A DNA stretch of 64,000 nt from Haematococcus lacustris (GCA_030144725.1 JASKMD010000008.1:7584110-7648109), one strand, 5' to 3'. Positions 1 through 11,024 are shown, counted from the stretch's first letter. The notes: a model not told the origin generated them from the sequence alone. Made by a program: numbers and translations.

Positions 1-310
1 CAACGCGATGCCTGCCGGGCGTGCAGGGCACCTAGACGGGGTGATTGAAACATCTGGGCGTATTCGCTTTCGCCAAATACACCATTTGGGTCGGCGCACA
101 CTAAGGTAATACCGGGTTACACCCCCCCCTCCTCCACTGTGTCCTTCACTGTGTTGCACCCGCTGCACCCATAGAAAAAGCGATACGTAATGTTTGTTCT
201 TGACTCATTGGTGCATCTCTTGAAACACCTTGCACATCAAATAGCTCAGGCCTCAATCAATTTGACACTTTCAAAGTTACATCATGTTTACCAGGCACAT
301 CCAAGGCCAT
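1..310. repeat. Dispersed repeat, direct copy of 23190-23490
   Basis: The segment beginning with the caacgcgatgcct motif and running through a run of eight C's to a cttcaaagttacatcat motif is found again, diverged by substitutions and small indels, at 23190-23490 in the same orientation. No protein-coding sense is seen. It lies next to a second repeat that is inverted between the two sites, so the two regions look like rearranged copies of one mobile or duplicated unit. Confidence 0.7.
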
Positions 311-528
311 GGTATGCATCGAGACTTGGCAGTGAGACTTGGCACATGGCCATAAGACGACATTGTAAGATTGGGGGTTGAAACGAAGATTCGTAAATTC
401 GTAAATGCGTTGGTGAGATACGGCCATGCTGCAGTACTGGAGCCTCTAGTCTGTAGGTGCACCAATTGCACATGGTACTGTAGGATCCCCAATCGGTGCA
501 ATGGTGCAATGCCACTACGCCATCCTTG

Positions 529-1050
529 CCACCCGACCATGACCAGCATTACTACATACTCATGTCGAGACATCCATGCAAGACATGTCGAGGTGAGTAC
601 GTGAGAGGCTATCCTGTTTCCCAGGCTAATAAGTACTGTAAGCAAACGTGAGCAGCAGACGGCGTCGCAAATGCAGTGGCAGTTGCGCATGCCAATGTCA
701 GATTTCATGTTTACCTTCTCGGCTTTACAGCACGCCCAGTTCAATTGTGAATGTAGGCCGCAGAGCTGGTATCTCTCCATCATATGGAGCCCAGGCACAT
801 GGCATCCCAAGCTTTCCAGGTGCTCACCTGGGACATCTTGAGGTTGGTTCAGGCCTGCCTGGTGCAGAGCCAGCTCGCTATGGCCGGCGTGCTTCACTAA
901 GTGGGTGCAAATGACCTGCAGCAATCGACAGCAACTGATCAGGTCAGCTTTACACCAGCAGAGCAACAACGCGTGCCTCATGATAGGCAGGGTCACACCA
1001 CACTCATGTTGAAACATCCACGCAAGACATGTCGAGGTGTTGACCTGTGG
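529..1050 (-). repeat. Dispersed repeat, inverted copy of 22290-22757
   Basis: On the minus strand this stretch closely matches the plus strand at 22290-22757. It contains two copies of a core reading gacatgtcttgcrtggatg on the minus strand (near 545-600 and 985-1045). The same core recurs at about 22298-22360 and 37572-37620. The long minus-strand open frame over it is low-complexity with no domain, so I treat it as non-coding repeat. Confidence 0.65.
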
Positions 1051-1064
1051 GTCATCGGGTGCAC

Positions 1065-1211
1065 CCCTGATGAATACCAACCCCATCCCTGGTGACATGT
1101 TCCCTCCTGAGACCACTGGGCTTCCTATTAAAGCTAAACAGCTGAATGCTTTATAAGGCTCACACCCTGCTTGGCTATCAAGCCCTATGGGTGGTTGCGT
1201 GCATAGCCATT
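1065..1211 (-). other. Shared 3' flank of Fanzor remnant 1
   Basis: Read on the minus strand, this non-coding DNA follows the stop of the Fanzor remnant at 1212-1562. It is recognisably similar to 13453-13600, which sits in the same position after remnant 2 (shared pieces around the cagcttaatgctt and gcagcccggtgcag motifs). Sharing beyond the ORF indicates that both were copied as a longer unit. It could hold an element end or a guide-RNA segment; this is inference. Confidence 0.4.
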
Positions 1212-1562
1212 TTAACTCCGCCAATACTTTGCAGCCCGGTGCAGTCGCTGCCTGGCCTTGGGCAGCTGGGCGTAGACCAGCTTGTTGCCCTGCTGGTACT
1301 CCTCGCCCTCCCAGCTGCACAGCTCCGGCAGGAGCTGCACACTTTCCCCAATGCGCTGGAAGTCGAGGCAGGGATTGGTGTCCCGGTCCCGCCACCTGCC
1401 CCATGGGGGGGCCTGAGGTGGGGCCACAAGGGGGGCTGGGCAGGGGCCTGGGCAGGGGCCTGGGCAGGGGGAGGTAGGGCATGGGCAAGGGGAGGGGGCA
1501 ATTGTGGCCCAGCAGCATCCCACCCTTCCATCCTGACCCCCCCCCCCCCTGCTCGGGCTCAA
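1212..1562 (-). pseudogene. Fanzor/TnpB-like C-terminal remnant 1 (RuvC-III)
   Basis: About 66 C-terminal residues show the RuvC-III motif GRWRDRDTNPCLDFQRIGES followed by a tail with ELCSW. They are close to the tail of remnant 2 at 13579 onward and more distant from 24387 onward. RuvC-III supplies the last catalytic Asp of RuvC nucleases in the TnpB/Fanzor family. Upstream on this strand (about 1413-1560) lies a Pro-rich linker made of PxP repeats. RuvC-I and RuvC-II are absent, so this is a 3' fragment. The frame changes to something else near 1560, and the Ty3 element begins at 1646. AALN is altered to PCLD. Confidence 0.7.
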
Positions 1563-1645
1563 AGCCAGTAGTACCCATATTAGGGCTTTTAATACTTGTT
1601 GCAGCGCCCACTACTTCCCGCTGGAAGTAGCAGTAGTGCTCTAGA

Positions 1646-2003
1646 TGTTACAGTTCAACTTCAGACCTGGTATGCATGAGCTTTGAATGCGCTTGCAAGT
1701 CTTTTAGCCTTGCTTGCATGAGATGTGACTTTCGGTTTACTTAAGCTGAGGCAAGGCAGGATTCGGGATGGATTGATTCGCGGAGGATGGCATTGAAACA
1801 TACTACTCGGGATCACTGATTAGAGAGTTGAGAAGAATGTAAAGACATGTAAGGATGGATCCTGGCACTCGATGTCTGAAGCGCGCTACTTCCAGAGTAC
1901 GAAAGCATCAGCAACAGCCACTAAGCAGCCACTACCACTGTCGGAATAGATTCTGGCCTCCGTCGCCAGCCATGTATACTGCTGTCCCGGCTATACTCTA
2001 ACA
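1646..2003 (+). repeat. 5' LTR of outer Ty3 element
   Basis: This is a 358-bp LTR with TGTTA...TAACA ends. Its diagnostic variants (gattcgggatgg, gtaaagacatg) are shared with 10662-11019 but not with 8113-8470 or 9530-9887, which pairs it with the LTR at 10662. CTAGA precedes it. Confidence 0.9.
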
Positions 2004-2249
2004 TTTGGTTTCCTCGCATCGATCATCAGCCTGTGCTCTTGCCTCACGCAACGCAGTAGTCGAGCTGTTGAGATATTTTGGGGCAGTACCTCCGGTGCAA
2101 GAACGCCGAAGGCTCAAGCTACCGCTGACACCATCGCCATGTAAGCTTGCCCAGCTGCTCAACTCGCAGCGCTAACCTGCAGTGGTTGTACCTGCAGTGT
2201 TTCAGATGCCTACCCGCGTTCTTAGCAGTGTCTACCCGCGAGAGCGGTG

Positions 2250-2336
2250 CCCACCTGCGTTAGCAGTGCTTACCTGCGAAAGCAGTGCTTACCTGCGAAA
2301 GCAGTGCTTACCTGCGAAAGCAGTGCTACCTGCTGT
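2250..2336 (+). repeat. 19-bp tandem repeat, cttacctgcgaaagcagtg
   Basis: About four units of a 19-bp sequence lie in the 5' internal region of the outer Ty3 element. A shorter version (about two to three units) is at 8725-8770 in the nested relative, so the array length varies between family members. Confidence 0.75.
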
Positions 2337-3654
2337 TTGCAGTGGACTCGCTGGACACATCCGTACCTCGCTGGACCTTGCTGGACATCGCTGGACATCG
2401 CTAGACACATCCGTACCTCGCAGCCCAAGTTCGACACGCAGCCCAAGACAGGCGGGCTGGAAGCCCTTCGTCAGCTTCGTTTACATGCAGCCTAGTTACA
2501 GTTTGCTAACAGCCTGCGTGCACCTCCATCAACCCCACCACCACCTATCATCACGATACGCCCAGGCATACACGTCGACCTCTTGTTGGGTTATCATCAT
2601 CAGGTTAAACCATGAGCCTCAGACCACAGAACACAGCACCAGCCATGTTACAAGGTTGTGTCTCCACCCTCCATTGTTACCTGGCACACTGCCACCCTCC
2701 ATTGTTACCTGGCACACTGCCACACCGGGCCAGGTATGCACACCAACCACTGGCCAGGTCAGGATCAAACCTCCAGTTACAAAGCAATCAGCACGGTTAC
2801 AAACCATTACAGTCCACTGGCTCAGTCTATCATCAGGGCATCCCACTAAGAGGTACTTCCCTCTTTACCATCTGCTACGCTACAGACCACACAACACAGG
2901 GCATCAACCATCATGGTTACAACCATCTCAGTCTACAGGCTCAGCCTACCCTACAAACAGAGCTCAGTCATAAGGTCAGCCACACGGCATCAAGCCTTGC
3001 AGCCACAGAGGCACAACAACCACAACCCTTCCCATGTGGTAACAGTGCACAACCTGAGCACAACCCAGTTTCACAACATCATCACATCAGACCACTGGCT
3101 GTATCACATTGACAGCAAACACATCACTACCCCAGCCATGAGTCATGATGACACTGGACGTCGAGAGACCGCCACAGTCCTGCCAACCACTGGTCTGCAT
3201 CCACACAGATTAACCACAGAAGTGGCAGAGCACAACCTACCATGACGAAGCGCATGGACTGCACCATATGACACCAGCCGCCGAGCTGTGCCATGTTGTC
3301 ACCAGCTAACTCCAGCTGCCCAGCTGAGCGCACCATCATGACAGAACCCCATCAGCATCAGCTACATCAAGCATCTCCTGCTACCCAGCCAGGATCAATA
3401 CCGTGGACAACCTGCACAGCAGGTCAGCACATCAATGGCATGACAAGCAGAGCTAGGCCAGCTCAGCAACCAGCCACAACAATCAAGCCGCTAGCTACAG
3501 CGACTTCTAGAAGCAGGAGTCTCTGCAGCAACAGGCACAGGGACAAGCGCTGGAGCTGATGCCATCAGTTCCGGCTCCAATGGCACCTCCGATTGAGTTG
3601 GGTCCGGTGTCACTGCGCAAAGGTCGCGATGAACGAACAATTGCGGAAACCAGA

Positions 3655-4083
3655 TGTAACAGTAGAGTTTGTGCGGTCAGGATGCATGGTCGGCTGAGGC
3701 ATAAGTGCCGGCTTGCAGCCGACCGAGCATGCTGACTTGTGCGGCTATTGCTGCCGCTGCGGCTGTCTACATACTCATCGACAGCCTCCGAGTCGCGCAG
3801 TGGGTAGTGCAGTGTACTTACATCGTGAAGACGTTGTAAAGAACTAATCCATCAAGAGAGGAGTAGTCATTGCAAGCAGAACAAAAGCAAGTCCATCAGA
3901 AGGCTGCAAGAAGTCTGAACCAAGCCCCTCCAGCATCTAGCACTCATCAAGTCCCCGAAAAGTCCTCTAGGCACTGCAAGATCTCGTCATAAGTACAAGG
4001 CAAATCAAATCTCACAGAATCTTGCATGGAGAAAAGAAACACAAACCTACCATTCATCCTAGCTGAGTGTCTGGACTGTTACA
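3655..4083 (-). repeat. LTR of nested minus-strand Ty3 relative (copy 1)
   Basis: This 429-bp LTR has ends TGTAACAG and CTGTTACA on the minus strand. On one side (4084 upward) lies the same purine tract (ggagtgggggagag on the minus strand) that precedes the other LTR family here. On the other side lies a primer-like TGGTTTCCGC. An LTR with a polypurine tract on one side and a primer site on the other is what a shared LTR in a tandem dimer looks like. Confidence 0.75.
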
Positions 4084-4379
4084 CTCTCCCCCACTCCGAA
4101 AAGCTACGTCCCGGAGCTTGCAGTTTTGAGATGAGTCATGTTCACAATCATGCCACAGCAAGCATAGACAGGCAGGCAATGACAGGCAGGCAGGAACAGG
4201 CTACATGCAACAGACAAGCAAATGCAACGAGCTCCATGCAAACCATGCTGAAACTATGAAATAAGAGTCTTGAGCTGACCGTCGTCTCGTTCTCCTTCTC
4301 CTTCCAAGCTGACTGAAGAAACCATCGTGACAGAAACTGAGAAACAGAAGATGTGGTAGTTGTGTTCAGCGCACATTGC

Positions 4380-4804
4380 AATGGGTAATCAGGCCATGCC
4401 GGCTGCGTAGTGCTTGAACAATGTGGTGGGACATACGCAGACATATGCTTTGTCCCTAACCAAGACGATGGGTGTATCATGTGCCTCACATGTCAGGTTG
4501 GAGCCATTGTGCCAACAGGGATATAAAGCCTGCGGAGCCCTCAGCCAGTGTGGAACAACAGATTGCCCGCGATTGTGAACCGGCATGATTTGCCAGCAAG
4601 TATGATTTGTTGGGTGACAGAGTGCGAGTGATCTGTGCCCTGGGCGGTGATGCCCGATTTTAGTGTGTGCAGCTGCATGATGTGAGCATACACGTGATAG
4701 TCAGGCCTATGGGATAGCGCGTCCGCCCCCACGTTGAGTTTGCCTGGGATGTGGTCGAGTTGACCGTTGTTGTGTGCTACCTCAGGTGCTACCTGGGCTG
4801 CCAT
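4380..4804 (-). pseudogene. Degraded Ty3 pol remnant (RNase H end, integrase Zn-binding start)
   Basis: On the minus strand the 87-residue frame ending near 4541 contains LDHIPGKLNVGADALSHRPD, the hallmark end of the Ty3 RNase H domain (usually IPGKxNxxADALSR). A shifted frame just after it contains EAHDTPIVLVRDK, matching EAHDIPISGHLGRDK of the integrase zinc-binding region seen intact at 9955 onward. The frameshift and the missing HHCC Cys pair make it inactive. An identical copy is at 7261-7685. Confidence 0.75.
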
Positions 4805-4913
4805 GATGTGCGCATGCCGTGCGCTATGCGTCTTGAGTGTTCTGGCAGGCTGCTGGGCTGGGTAGCTCTGCTGCCATGATGTATGTGTGCTTTCTCAGGT
4901 ACTACCTGGACTG

Positions 4914-6376
4914 CCATGATGTACGCATGCCGTGCGCAATGCGACTTGAGTGTTCTGGCAGGCTGTAGGGCTGCGTATCTCTGCTGCCATGTTGTGTATG
5001 TGTGCTTCCTCAGGTGCTACCTGGGATGCAAGTGAGTGCGCATGCTGTGAAGCTATGCGGCTTGTTTGTGTGGTCAGGCTGCTAGGCTGGATAGCTTTGC
5101 TGCCATGTTGTGTATGATGTTGTCTGCATGGAATGCAGGAGTGTAGGCTGTAGCTGATGGTCTCTGTGGCTGAAGCCAGCAGGGTGCATGAAGCGAGAGA
5201 TGTGCTGTGTGCCGTCTCTGTGGCTGATGCCAACAGGGCTGTGTAATGGGACTGCGACTTGTGCTGTGAGGTCTCGCTCGAAGCGGGATGCGACGGTGCA
5301 ACAACTGTACCTGTGCAAGGTGTTCTCCTCATAGTAGCGTAGAAGGGCATCCGAGCTCTCCGCTGTGGGGCTCCGCTTGTGCTGGGAACTGGGCTGCAAC
5401 TGGTCGACCAAGTCGTCCGAGTGCGATGTCGACAGTAGAGCTGTGGGTTGGAGAAGCGGCGAAGGGTGGCGACTGGTGCACTGATCGCTGGGTCAGATGA
5501 GAGTGCATGCCTAAGACGTCGAGATATGACTACTGGGCTGGCCCCCATGCCACTTTGCCCTGCTTGTCGTTTCTGTCAGTTTCAGACAATGCCTGGTAGA
5601 TAGATTAGATAGACTGCCAGGTGCATGATGTGGCTCTCTGCAGGCTGGTGCACTGCAGGGTACTGTTCTCTGCTTGAGCAGGGTGATGTTGTTGGTGATT
5701 ACATGTTGGGTGTTCTCTGTGCCTAGAGGTGGCCAGGTATGTGTTGTTGCTGGTGTAAGGCGTCTCTGCATAGGGCAGGAGTGCAGCTATGTGTTCTCTG
5801 TTTGAGCAGGCTGGTTGTGGTGATAGAGATGAGGCTCTGCATAGGGCAGGTTGTGTAGGGACCTGCAAGGAGCAGGTTGGTGTAAGGTTGTGCAGCCTAG
5901 TATGTTGCAGGGTCTCAGCAAGGCGCTGGATGTGTGTTGGCTGCAGTTTCACTATGATGTAACTCTGCTAAGGGCAGGCTATGGACGGTTGGCTGCTTCT
6001 GTGGTCAGGTTTGGTGCTAGGCTAGGGTGGTGGCGGGGATGTAGGTGGCAAGCAGCGCACATGACATTGTGCAAGGCAAGCTCAGCATTCCTCCGCGTTA
6101 GCGGGACTAAGCATCCTCTGCCAAAGCAGGCTCCGCGCAAGCGGGCAAAGCAAGTCAGCAATACAAGCCTCTGCAAACGCAGGCTCTGCACAACAGCAGG
6201 CTCCGCTTAAGCGGGGTCTCCGTGTGAACGGGCAAAGCAAGTCAGCAATACAAGCCTCTGCAAACGCAGGCTCTGCACAACAGCAGGCTCCGCTTAAGCG
6301 GGATCTCCGTGTAAACGGGCAAAGGAAGTCTGCGAAACAGCAGTGCAAGCATAGCAAGCACAGCAGGTACAGGCTG
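4914..6376 (-). other. Internal region of nested minus-strand LTR dimer
   Basis: This is the single-copy stretch between the two 1.4-kb direct repeats. It is made of diverged short motifs repeated irregularly (for example aagcgggcaaagcaagtcagcaatacaagcctc-type units near 6120-6260). The minus-strand open frames, up to 217 residues, are Ser/Thr/His-rich and show no Gag zinc knuckle or protease. I see no supportable gene. Confidence 0.5.
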
Positions 6377-6535
6377 TACAGCGACTTCTAGAAGCAGGAG
6401 TCTCTGCAGCAACAGGCACAGGGACAAGCGCTGGAGCTGATGCCATCAGTTCCGGCTCCAATGGCACCTCCGATTGAGTTGGGTCCGGTGTCACTGCGCA
6501 AAGGTCGCGATGAACGAACAATTGCGGAAACCAGA

Positions 6536-6964
6536 TGTAACAGTAGAGTTTGTGCGGTCAGGATGCATGGTCGGCTGAGGCATAAGTGCCGGCTTGCAGC
6601 CGACCGAGCATGCTGACTTGTGCGGCTATTGCTGCCGCTGCGGCTGTCTACATACTCATCGACAGCCTCCGAGTCGCGCAGTGGGTAGTGCAGTGTACTT
6701 ACATCGTGAAGACGTTGTAAAGAACTAATCCATCAAGAGAGGAGTAGTCATTGCAAGCAGAACAAAAGCAAGTCCATCAGAAGGCTGCAAGAAGTCTGAA
6801 CCAAGCCCCTCCAGCATCTAGCACTCATCAAGTCCCCGAAAAGTCCTCTAGGCACTGCAAGATCTCGTCATAAGTACAAGGCAAATCAAATCTCACAGAA
6901 TCTTGCATGGAGAAAAGAAACACAAACCTACCATTCATCCTAGCTGAGTGTCTGGACTGTTACA
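6536..6964 (-). repeat. LTR of nested minus-strand Ty3 relative (copy 2)
   Basis: This 429-bp LTR matches 3655-4083. With it, it frames a 2452-bp internal segment (4084-6535). Confidence 0.75.
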
Positions 6965-7260
6965 CTCTCCCCCACTCCGAAAAGCTACGTCCCGGAGCTT
7001 GCAGTTTTGAGATGAGTCATGTTCACAATCATGCCACAGCAAGCATAGACAGGCAGGCAATGACAGGCAGGCAGGAACAGGCTACATGCAACAGACAAGC
7101 AAATGCAACGAGCTCCATGCAAACCATGCTGAAACTATGAAATAAGAGTCTTGAGCTGACCGTCGTCTCGTTCTCCTTCTCCTTCCAAGCTGACTGAAGA
7201 AACCATCGTGACAGAAACTGAGAAACAGAAGATGTGGTAGTTGTGTTCAGCGCACGTTGC

Positions 7261-7685
7261 AATGGGTAATCAGGCCATGCCGGCTGCGTAGTGCTTGAAC
7301 AATGTGGTGGGACATACGCAGACATATGCTTTGTCCCTAACCAAGACGATGGGTGTATCATGTGCCTCACATGTCAGGTTGGAGCCATTGTGCCAACAGG
7401 GATATAAAGCCTGCGGAGCCCTCAGCCAGTGTGGAACAACAGATTGCCCGCGATTGTGAACCGGCATGATTTGCCAGCAAGTATGATTTGTTGGGTGACA
7501 GAGTGCGAGTGATCTGTGCCCTGGGCGGTGATGCCCGATTTTAGTGTGTGCAGCTGCATGATGTGAGCATACACGTGATAGTCAGGCCTATGGGATAGCG
7601 CGTCCGCCCCCACGTTGAGTTTGCCTGGGATGTGGTCGAGTTGACCGTTGTTGTGTGCTACCTCAGGTGCTACCTGGGCTGCCAT
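7261..7685 (-). pseudogene. Degraded Ty3 pol remnant, second copy
   Basis: Same as 4380-4804: RNase H end with ADALSHRPD, then a frameshifted integrase zinc-binding start. It was duplicated with the 1.4-kb block and is not functional. Confidence 0.72.
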
Positions 7686-7907
7686 GATGTGCGCATGCCG
7701 TGCGCTATGCGTCTTGAGTGTTCTGGCAGGCTGCTGGGCTGGGTAGCTCTGCTGCCATGATGTATGTGTGCTTTCTCAGGTACTACCTGGACTGTCTGGA
7801 CTGTCTGGACTGTTACAAGCTGCATAGCTTGCGCACACTCACACGCTTAGCACCAGTCAGCGGACGCGCTGTCACGCCGAGCTGACTACCAGCTGTACAC
7901 TTCCGCA

Positions 7908-8030
7908 TTGGGCATTCCATTGGCCCCAAACACTCCGGGCATTCCATTGGCCCCAAACACTCCGGGCATTCCATTGGCCCCAAACACTCCGGGCATTCCA
8001 TTGGCCCCAAACAATCCAGGCATTCCGACT
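7908..8030 (+). repeat. 27-bp minisatellite encoding GIPLAPNTP
   Basis: Four units of 27 bp start at 7910, 7937, 7964 and 7991, with a partial fifth at 8018. The period is a multiple of three, so the plus frame stays open and encodes repeated GIPLAPNTP. The frame runs on into the pre-integrase segment of the outer Ty3 element (DPQY, then QRLLAAALAG after removal of the nested insertion). Confidence 0.9.
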
Positions 8031-8112
8031 GCCACGGGAACGGAGTCGCTCTCCGCACCCCATCCTCAACTGCACATCGATGAGCAATCAGCGGCTGCAG
8101 ATCCACAGTACC

Positions 8113-8470
8113 TGTTACAGTTCAACTTCAGACCTGGTATGCATGAGCTTTGAATGCACTTGCAAGTCTTTTTAGCCTTGCATGCGTGAGATGTGACTTT
8201 CGGTTTACTTAAGCTGAGGCAAGGCAGGATTCAGGAATTGATTGGACGGAGGATGGCCTTCACACAGACTACTCGGGATCACTGATTAGAGAGCTGAGAA
8301 GAATGTAGAGACATGTAAGGATGGATCCTGGCCTCTCGATGTCTGAAGCGCGCTACTTCCAGAGTACGAAAGCATTAGCAACAGCCATTAAGCAGCCACT
8401 ACCACTGTCGGAATAGATTCTGGCCTCCGTCGCCAGCCATGTATACTGCTGCCCCGGCTATACTCTAACA
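8113..8470 (+). repeat. 5' LTR of nested element
   Basis: A 358-bp LTR with TGTTACAG and CTCTAACA ends. Variants gattcaggaattg and gtagagacatg pair it with 9530-9887. Confidence 0.88.
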
Positions 8471-9529
8471 TTTGGTTTCCTCGCATCGATCATCAGCCTG
8501 TGTTCTTGCCTAACGCAACGCAGTAATCGAGCTTTTGAGATATTTTTGGGCAGTACCTCCGGTGCAAGAACGCCGAAGGCTCAAGCTACCGCTGACCCAT
8601 CGCAATGTAAGCTTGCCCAGCTGCTCAACTCGCAGCGCTAACCTGCAGTGGTTGTACCTGCAGTGTTTCAGATGCCTACCCGCGAAAGCGGTGCCCACCT
8701 GCGTTAGCAGTGACTACCCGCGAGAGCGGTGTTTACCTGCGAAAGCAGTGCTTACCTGCGAAAGCAGTGCTACCTGCTGTTTGCAGTGGACTCGCTGGAC
8801 ACATCCGTACCTCGCTGGACCTTGCTGGACATCGCTGGACATCGCTAGACACATCTGTACCTCGCAGCCCAAGTTCGACACGCAGCCCAAGACAGGCGGG
8901 CTGGAAGCCCTTCGTCAGCTTCGTTTACATGCAGCCTAGTTACAGTTAGCTAGCAGCCTGCGTGCACCTCCATCAATACCACCACCACCCTCACGATACA
9001 TTGACATTGTAAAGCCAGCCATGTTTAATTGGCTGTGTCTTAGCTTCTACCAGTCCATTAGGGCACACAGTCTGGCCGAAGCACCAACCACGGTACCATC
9101 ATAGCCATCAGCACAGTATCAAACCATTTCTGGTCACTGGCTCAACAACCTGAGCACACCACCATCTGTCCCCACTACCACCACAATCTCAACAACTACC
9201 ATCTCATACTATCACCATCTTCTCTTACTATCTTTTCTCGTGCTACCACTATCTTTTCTTTCTTATGCTTCTCTCCATTCGGCTTATTTCATTCCTGGAC
9301 GATGTCTTCACCGTCAGCTGACACAAGCTCTACTGTGGACACCGAGACTACATCAAGACCTTTAGCTCGTGCTCTCTTGCATGAGATTTGCATGAGGTTT
9401 GCATGATTGCTTGTTTGCATGTAGCCTGTGCATGTCTGCTTTTCACTTGCCTGCTTGCTCTGTGATCGCATGACTGTTTTTCCCAGACACTGGAAGCTCC
9501 GGGACGTAGCTTTTTGGAGTGGGGGAGAG

Positions 9530-9887
9530 TGTTACAGTTCAACTTCAGACCTGGTATGCATGAGCTTTGAATGCACTTGCAAGTCTTTTTAGCCTTGCAT
9601 GCGTGAGATGTGACTTTCGGTTTACTTAAGCTGAGGCAAGGCAGGATTCAGGAATTGATTGGACGGAGGATGGCCTTCACACAGACTACTCGGGATCACT
9701 GATTAGAGAGCTGAGAAGAATGTAGAGACATGTAAGGATGGATCCTGGCCTCTCGATGTCTGAAGCGCGCTACTTCCAGAGTACGAAAGCATTAGCAACA
9801 GCCATTAAGCAGCCACTACCACTGTCGGAATAGATTCTGGCCTCCGTCGCCAGCCATGTATACTGCTGCCCCGGCTATACTCTAACA
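9530..9887 (+). repeat. 3' LTR of nested element
   Basis: A 358-bp LTR nearly identical to 8113-8470, preceded by a purine tract and followed by the duplicated GTACC. Confidence 0.88.
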
Positions 9888-9892
9888 GTACC

Positions 9893-10320
9893 AGCGCCTC
9901 CTAGCGGCTGCACTGGCTGGCAAATCACGCCAGTTTTCAAATCCAGGGAACCTCATGTACCACATTAGACGGGGGACTCACCGGCTTTACATCCCGGTGG
10001 GACCCATGCGCACCGCCCTACTCCGTGAAGCACATGACATCCCCATCTCCGGACATCTCGGTAGGGACAAAACCTACACACTACTATCACGCCATTTCTT
10101 CTGGCCCCGCATGGCAGCATCAGTTCACAACTACGTCCGCACCTGCACACACTGCCAACGAAAGAAATCCAACACAGCCAAACCAATCGGCCTCCTACAT
10201 CCGCTTCCTATTCCTCAGCACCGCTGGGAACATGTCAGCATGGACCTCATCACTCAGCTGCCCTCCACTGCAGCTGGACACGATGCCATTGTTGTCTTCG
10301 TCTCACCCAATCTCAACAAC
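9893..10320 (+). pseudogene. Ty3 integrase N-terminal remnant
   Basis: The plus frame carries an H2C2 zinc-binding integrase head: EAHDIPISGHLGRDKTY (His pair), then CTHCQRKK (CxxC), then the core entry RWEHVSMDLITQLPSTAAGH with the first catalytic Asp. Soon after IVVFV the sequence switches to element 3' tail shared with 9183-9530, so most of the core, including the second Asp and the Glu, is deleted. The frame is continuous with 7908-8112 if the nested element is ignored. Confidence 0.85.
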
Positions 10321-10661
10321 TACCATCTCATACTATCACCATCTTCTCTTACTATCTTCTCGTGCTACCACTATCTTTGCTTTCTTATGCTTCTCTCCAT
10401 TCGGCTCATTTCATTCCTGGACGATGTCTTCACCGTCAGCTGACACAAGCTCTACTGTGGACACCGAGACTACATCAAGACCTTTAGCTCGTGCTCTCTT
10501 GCATGAGACTTGCATGAGACTTGCATGAGGTTTGCATGATTGCTTGTTTGCATGTAGCCTGTGCATGTCTGCTTTTCACTTGCCTGCTTGCTCTGTGATC
10601 GCATGACTGTTTTTCTTAAACACTGGAAGCTCCGGGACGTAGCTTTTTGGAGGGGGGAGGG

Positions 10662-11019
10662 TGTTACAGTTCAACTTCAGACCTGGTATGCATGAGCTTT
10701 GAATGCGCTTGCAAGTCTTTTAGCCTTGCATGCATGAGATGTGACTTTCGGTTTACTTAAGCTGAGGCAAGGCAGGATTCGGGATGGATTGATTCGCGGA
10801 GGATGGCATTGAAACATACTACTCGGGATCACTGATTAGAGAGTTGAGAAGAATGTAAAGACATGTAAGGATGGATCCTGGCACTCGATGTCTGAAGCGC
10901 GCTACTTCCAGAGTACGAAAGCATCAGCAACAGCCACTAAGCAGCCACTACCACTGTCGGAATAGATTCTGGCCTCCGTCGCCAGCCATGTATACTGCTG
11001 TCCCGGCTATACTCTAACA
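10662..11019 (+). repeat. 3' LTR of outer Ty3 element
   Basis: A 358-bp LTR matching 1646-2003, preceded by a purine tract and followed by CTAGA. Confidence 0.9.
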
Positions 11020-11024
11020 CTAGA

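Larger units (their letters stand above)
3496..4913. repeat. 1.4-kb direct repeat, copy 1 (partner 6377-7794)
   Basis: This 1418-bp block recurs with an offset of exactly 2881 bp and is almost identical; I noted one substitution near 4376/7257. It holds a minus-oriented LTR (3655-4083) and a degraded Ty3 pol piece. The pattern of internal-LTR-internal-LTR-internal fits a tandem dimer made by recombination between LTRs. Confidence 0.88.
6377..7794. repeat. 1.4-kb direct repeat, copy 2 (partner 3496-4913)
   Basis: Same content as 3496-4913, offset 2881 bp: a minus-strand LTR at 6536-6964 and a Ty3 pol remnant. After it, at about 7795-7816, three ctggactgt units end in the LTR terminus ctggactgttaca, which suggests where the nested unit stops. 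Confidence 0.88.
8113..9887 (+). mobile_element. Nested non-autonomous LTR element inside the Ty3 element
   Basis: Two 358-bp LTRs (8113-8470 and 9530-9887) share variants not found in the outer pair. A perfect 5-bp target duplication GTACC lies at 8108-8112 and 9888-9892. A TGGTTTCCTCGC primer-like site follows the first LTR, and a ggagtgggggagag tract precedes the second. The 1.06-kb interior keeps only 5' leader-like and 3' tail-like sequence of the outer family, with no pol domain, so it is a deletion derivative that must have used enzymes in trans. The insertion splits the outer integrase frame exactly at DPQY/QRLL. Confidence 0.9.
1646..11019 (+). mobile_element. Composite Ty3/gypsy LTR retrotransposon (outer element)
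   Basis: The element is bounded by two 358-bp LTRs (1646-2003 and 10662-11019) that begin TGTTACAG and end CTCTAACA. A perfect 5-bp target duplication CTAGA lies at 1641-1645 and 11020-11024. After the 5' LTR comes a tRNA-primer-like TGGTTTCCTCGC. Before the 3' LTR is a purine tract (ggaggggggaggg). The remaining plus-strand coding sense is a pre-integrase and integrase start, split by a nested element at 8113-9887. A minus-strand tandem LTR dimer lies within 3496-7816. Gag, protease and reverse transcriptase are not recognisable, so the element is not autonomous. Confidence 0.88.

Noticed and set aside
277..1611. 444-codon minus-strand open frame
   Set aside because: It runs through a dispersed repeat, a Pro-rich linker in the wrong frame and the Fanzor tail out of frame. 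Composition is low-complexity and no domain fits. Only the 1212-1562 frame shows homology.
2182..3559. Plus-strand frames of 80-263 codons as Ty3 Gag
   Set aside because: They overlap short tandem repeats, have no zinc knuckle or capsid-like motif, and are not kept in the nested relative.
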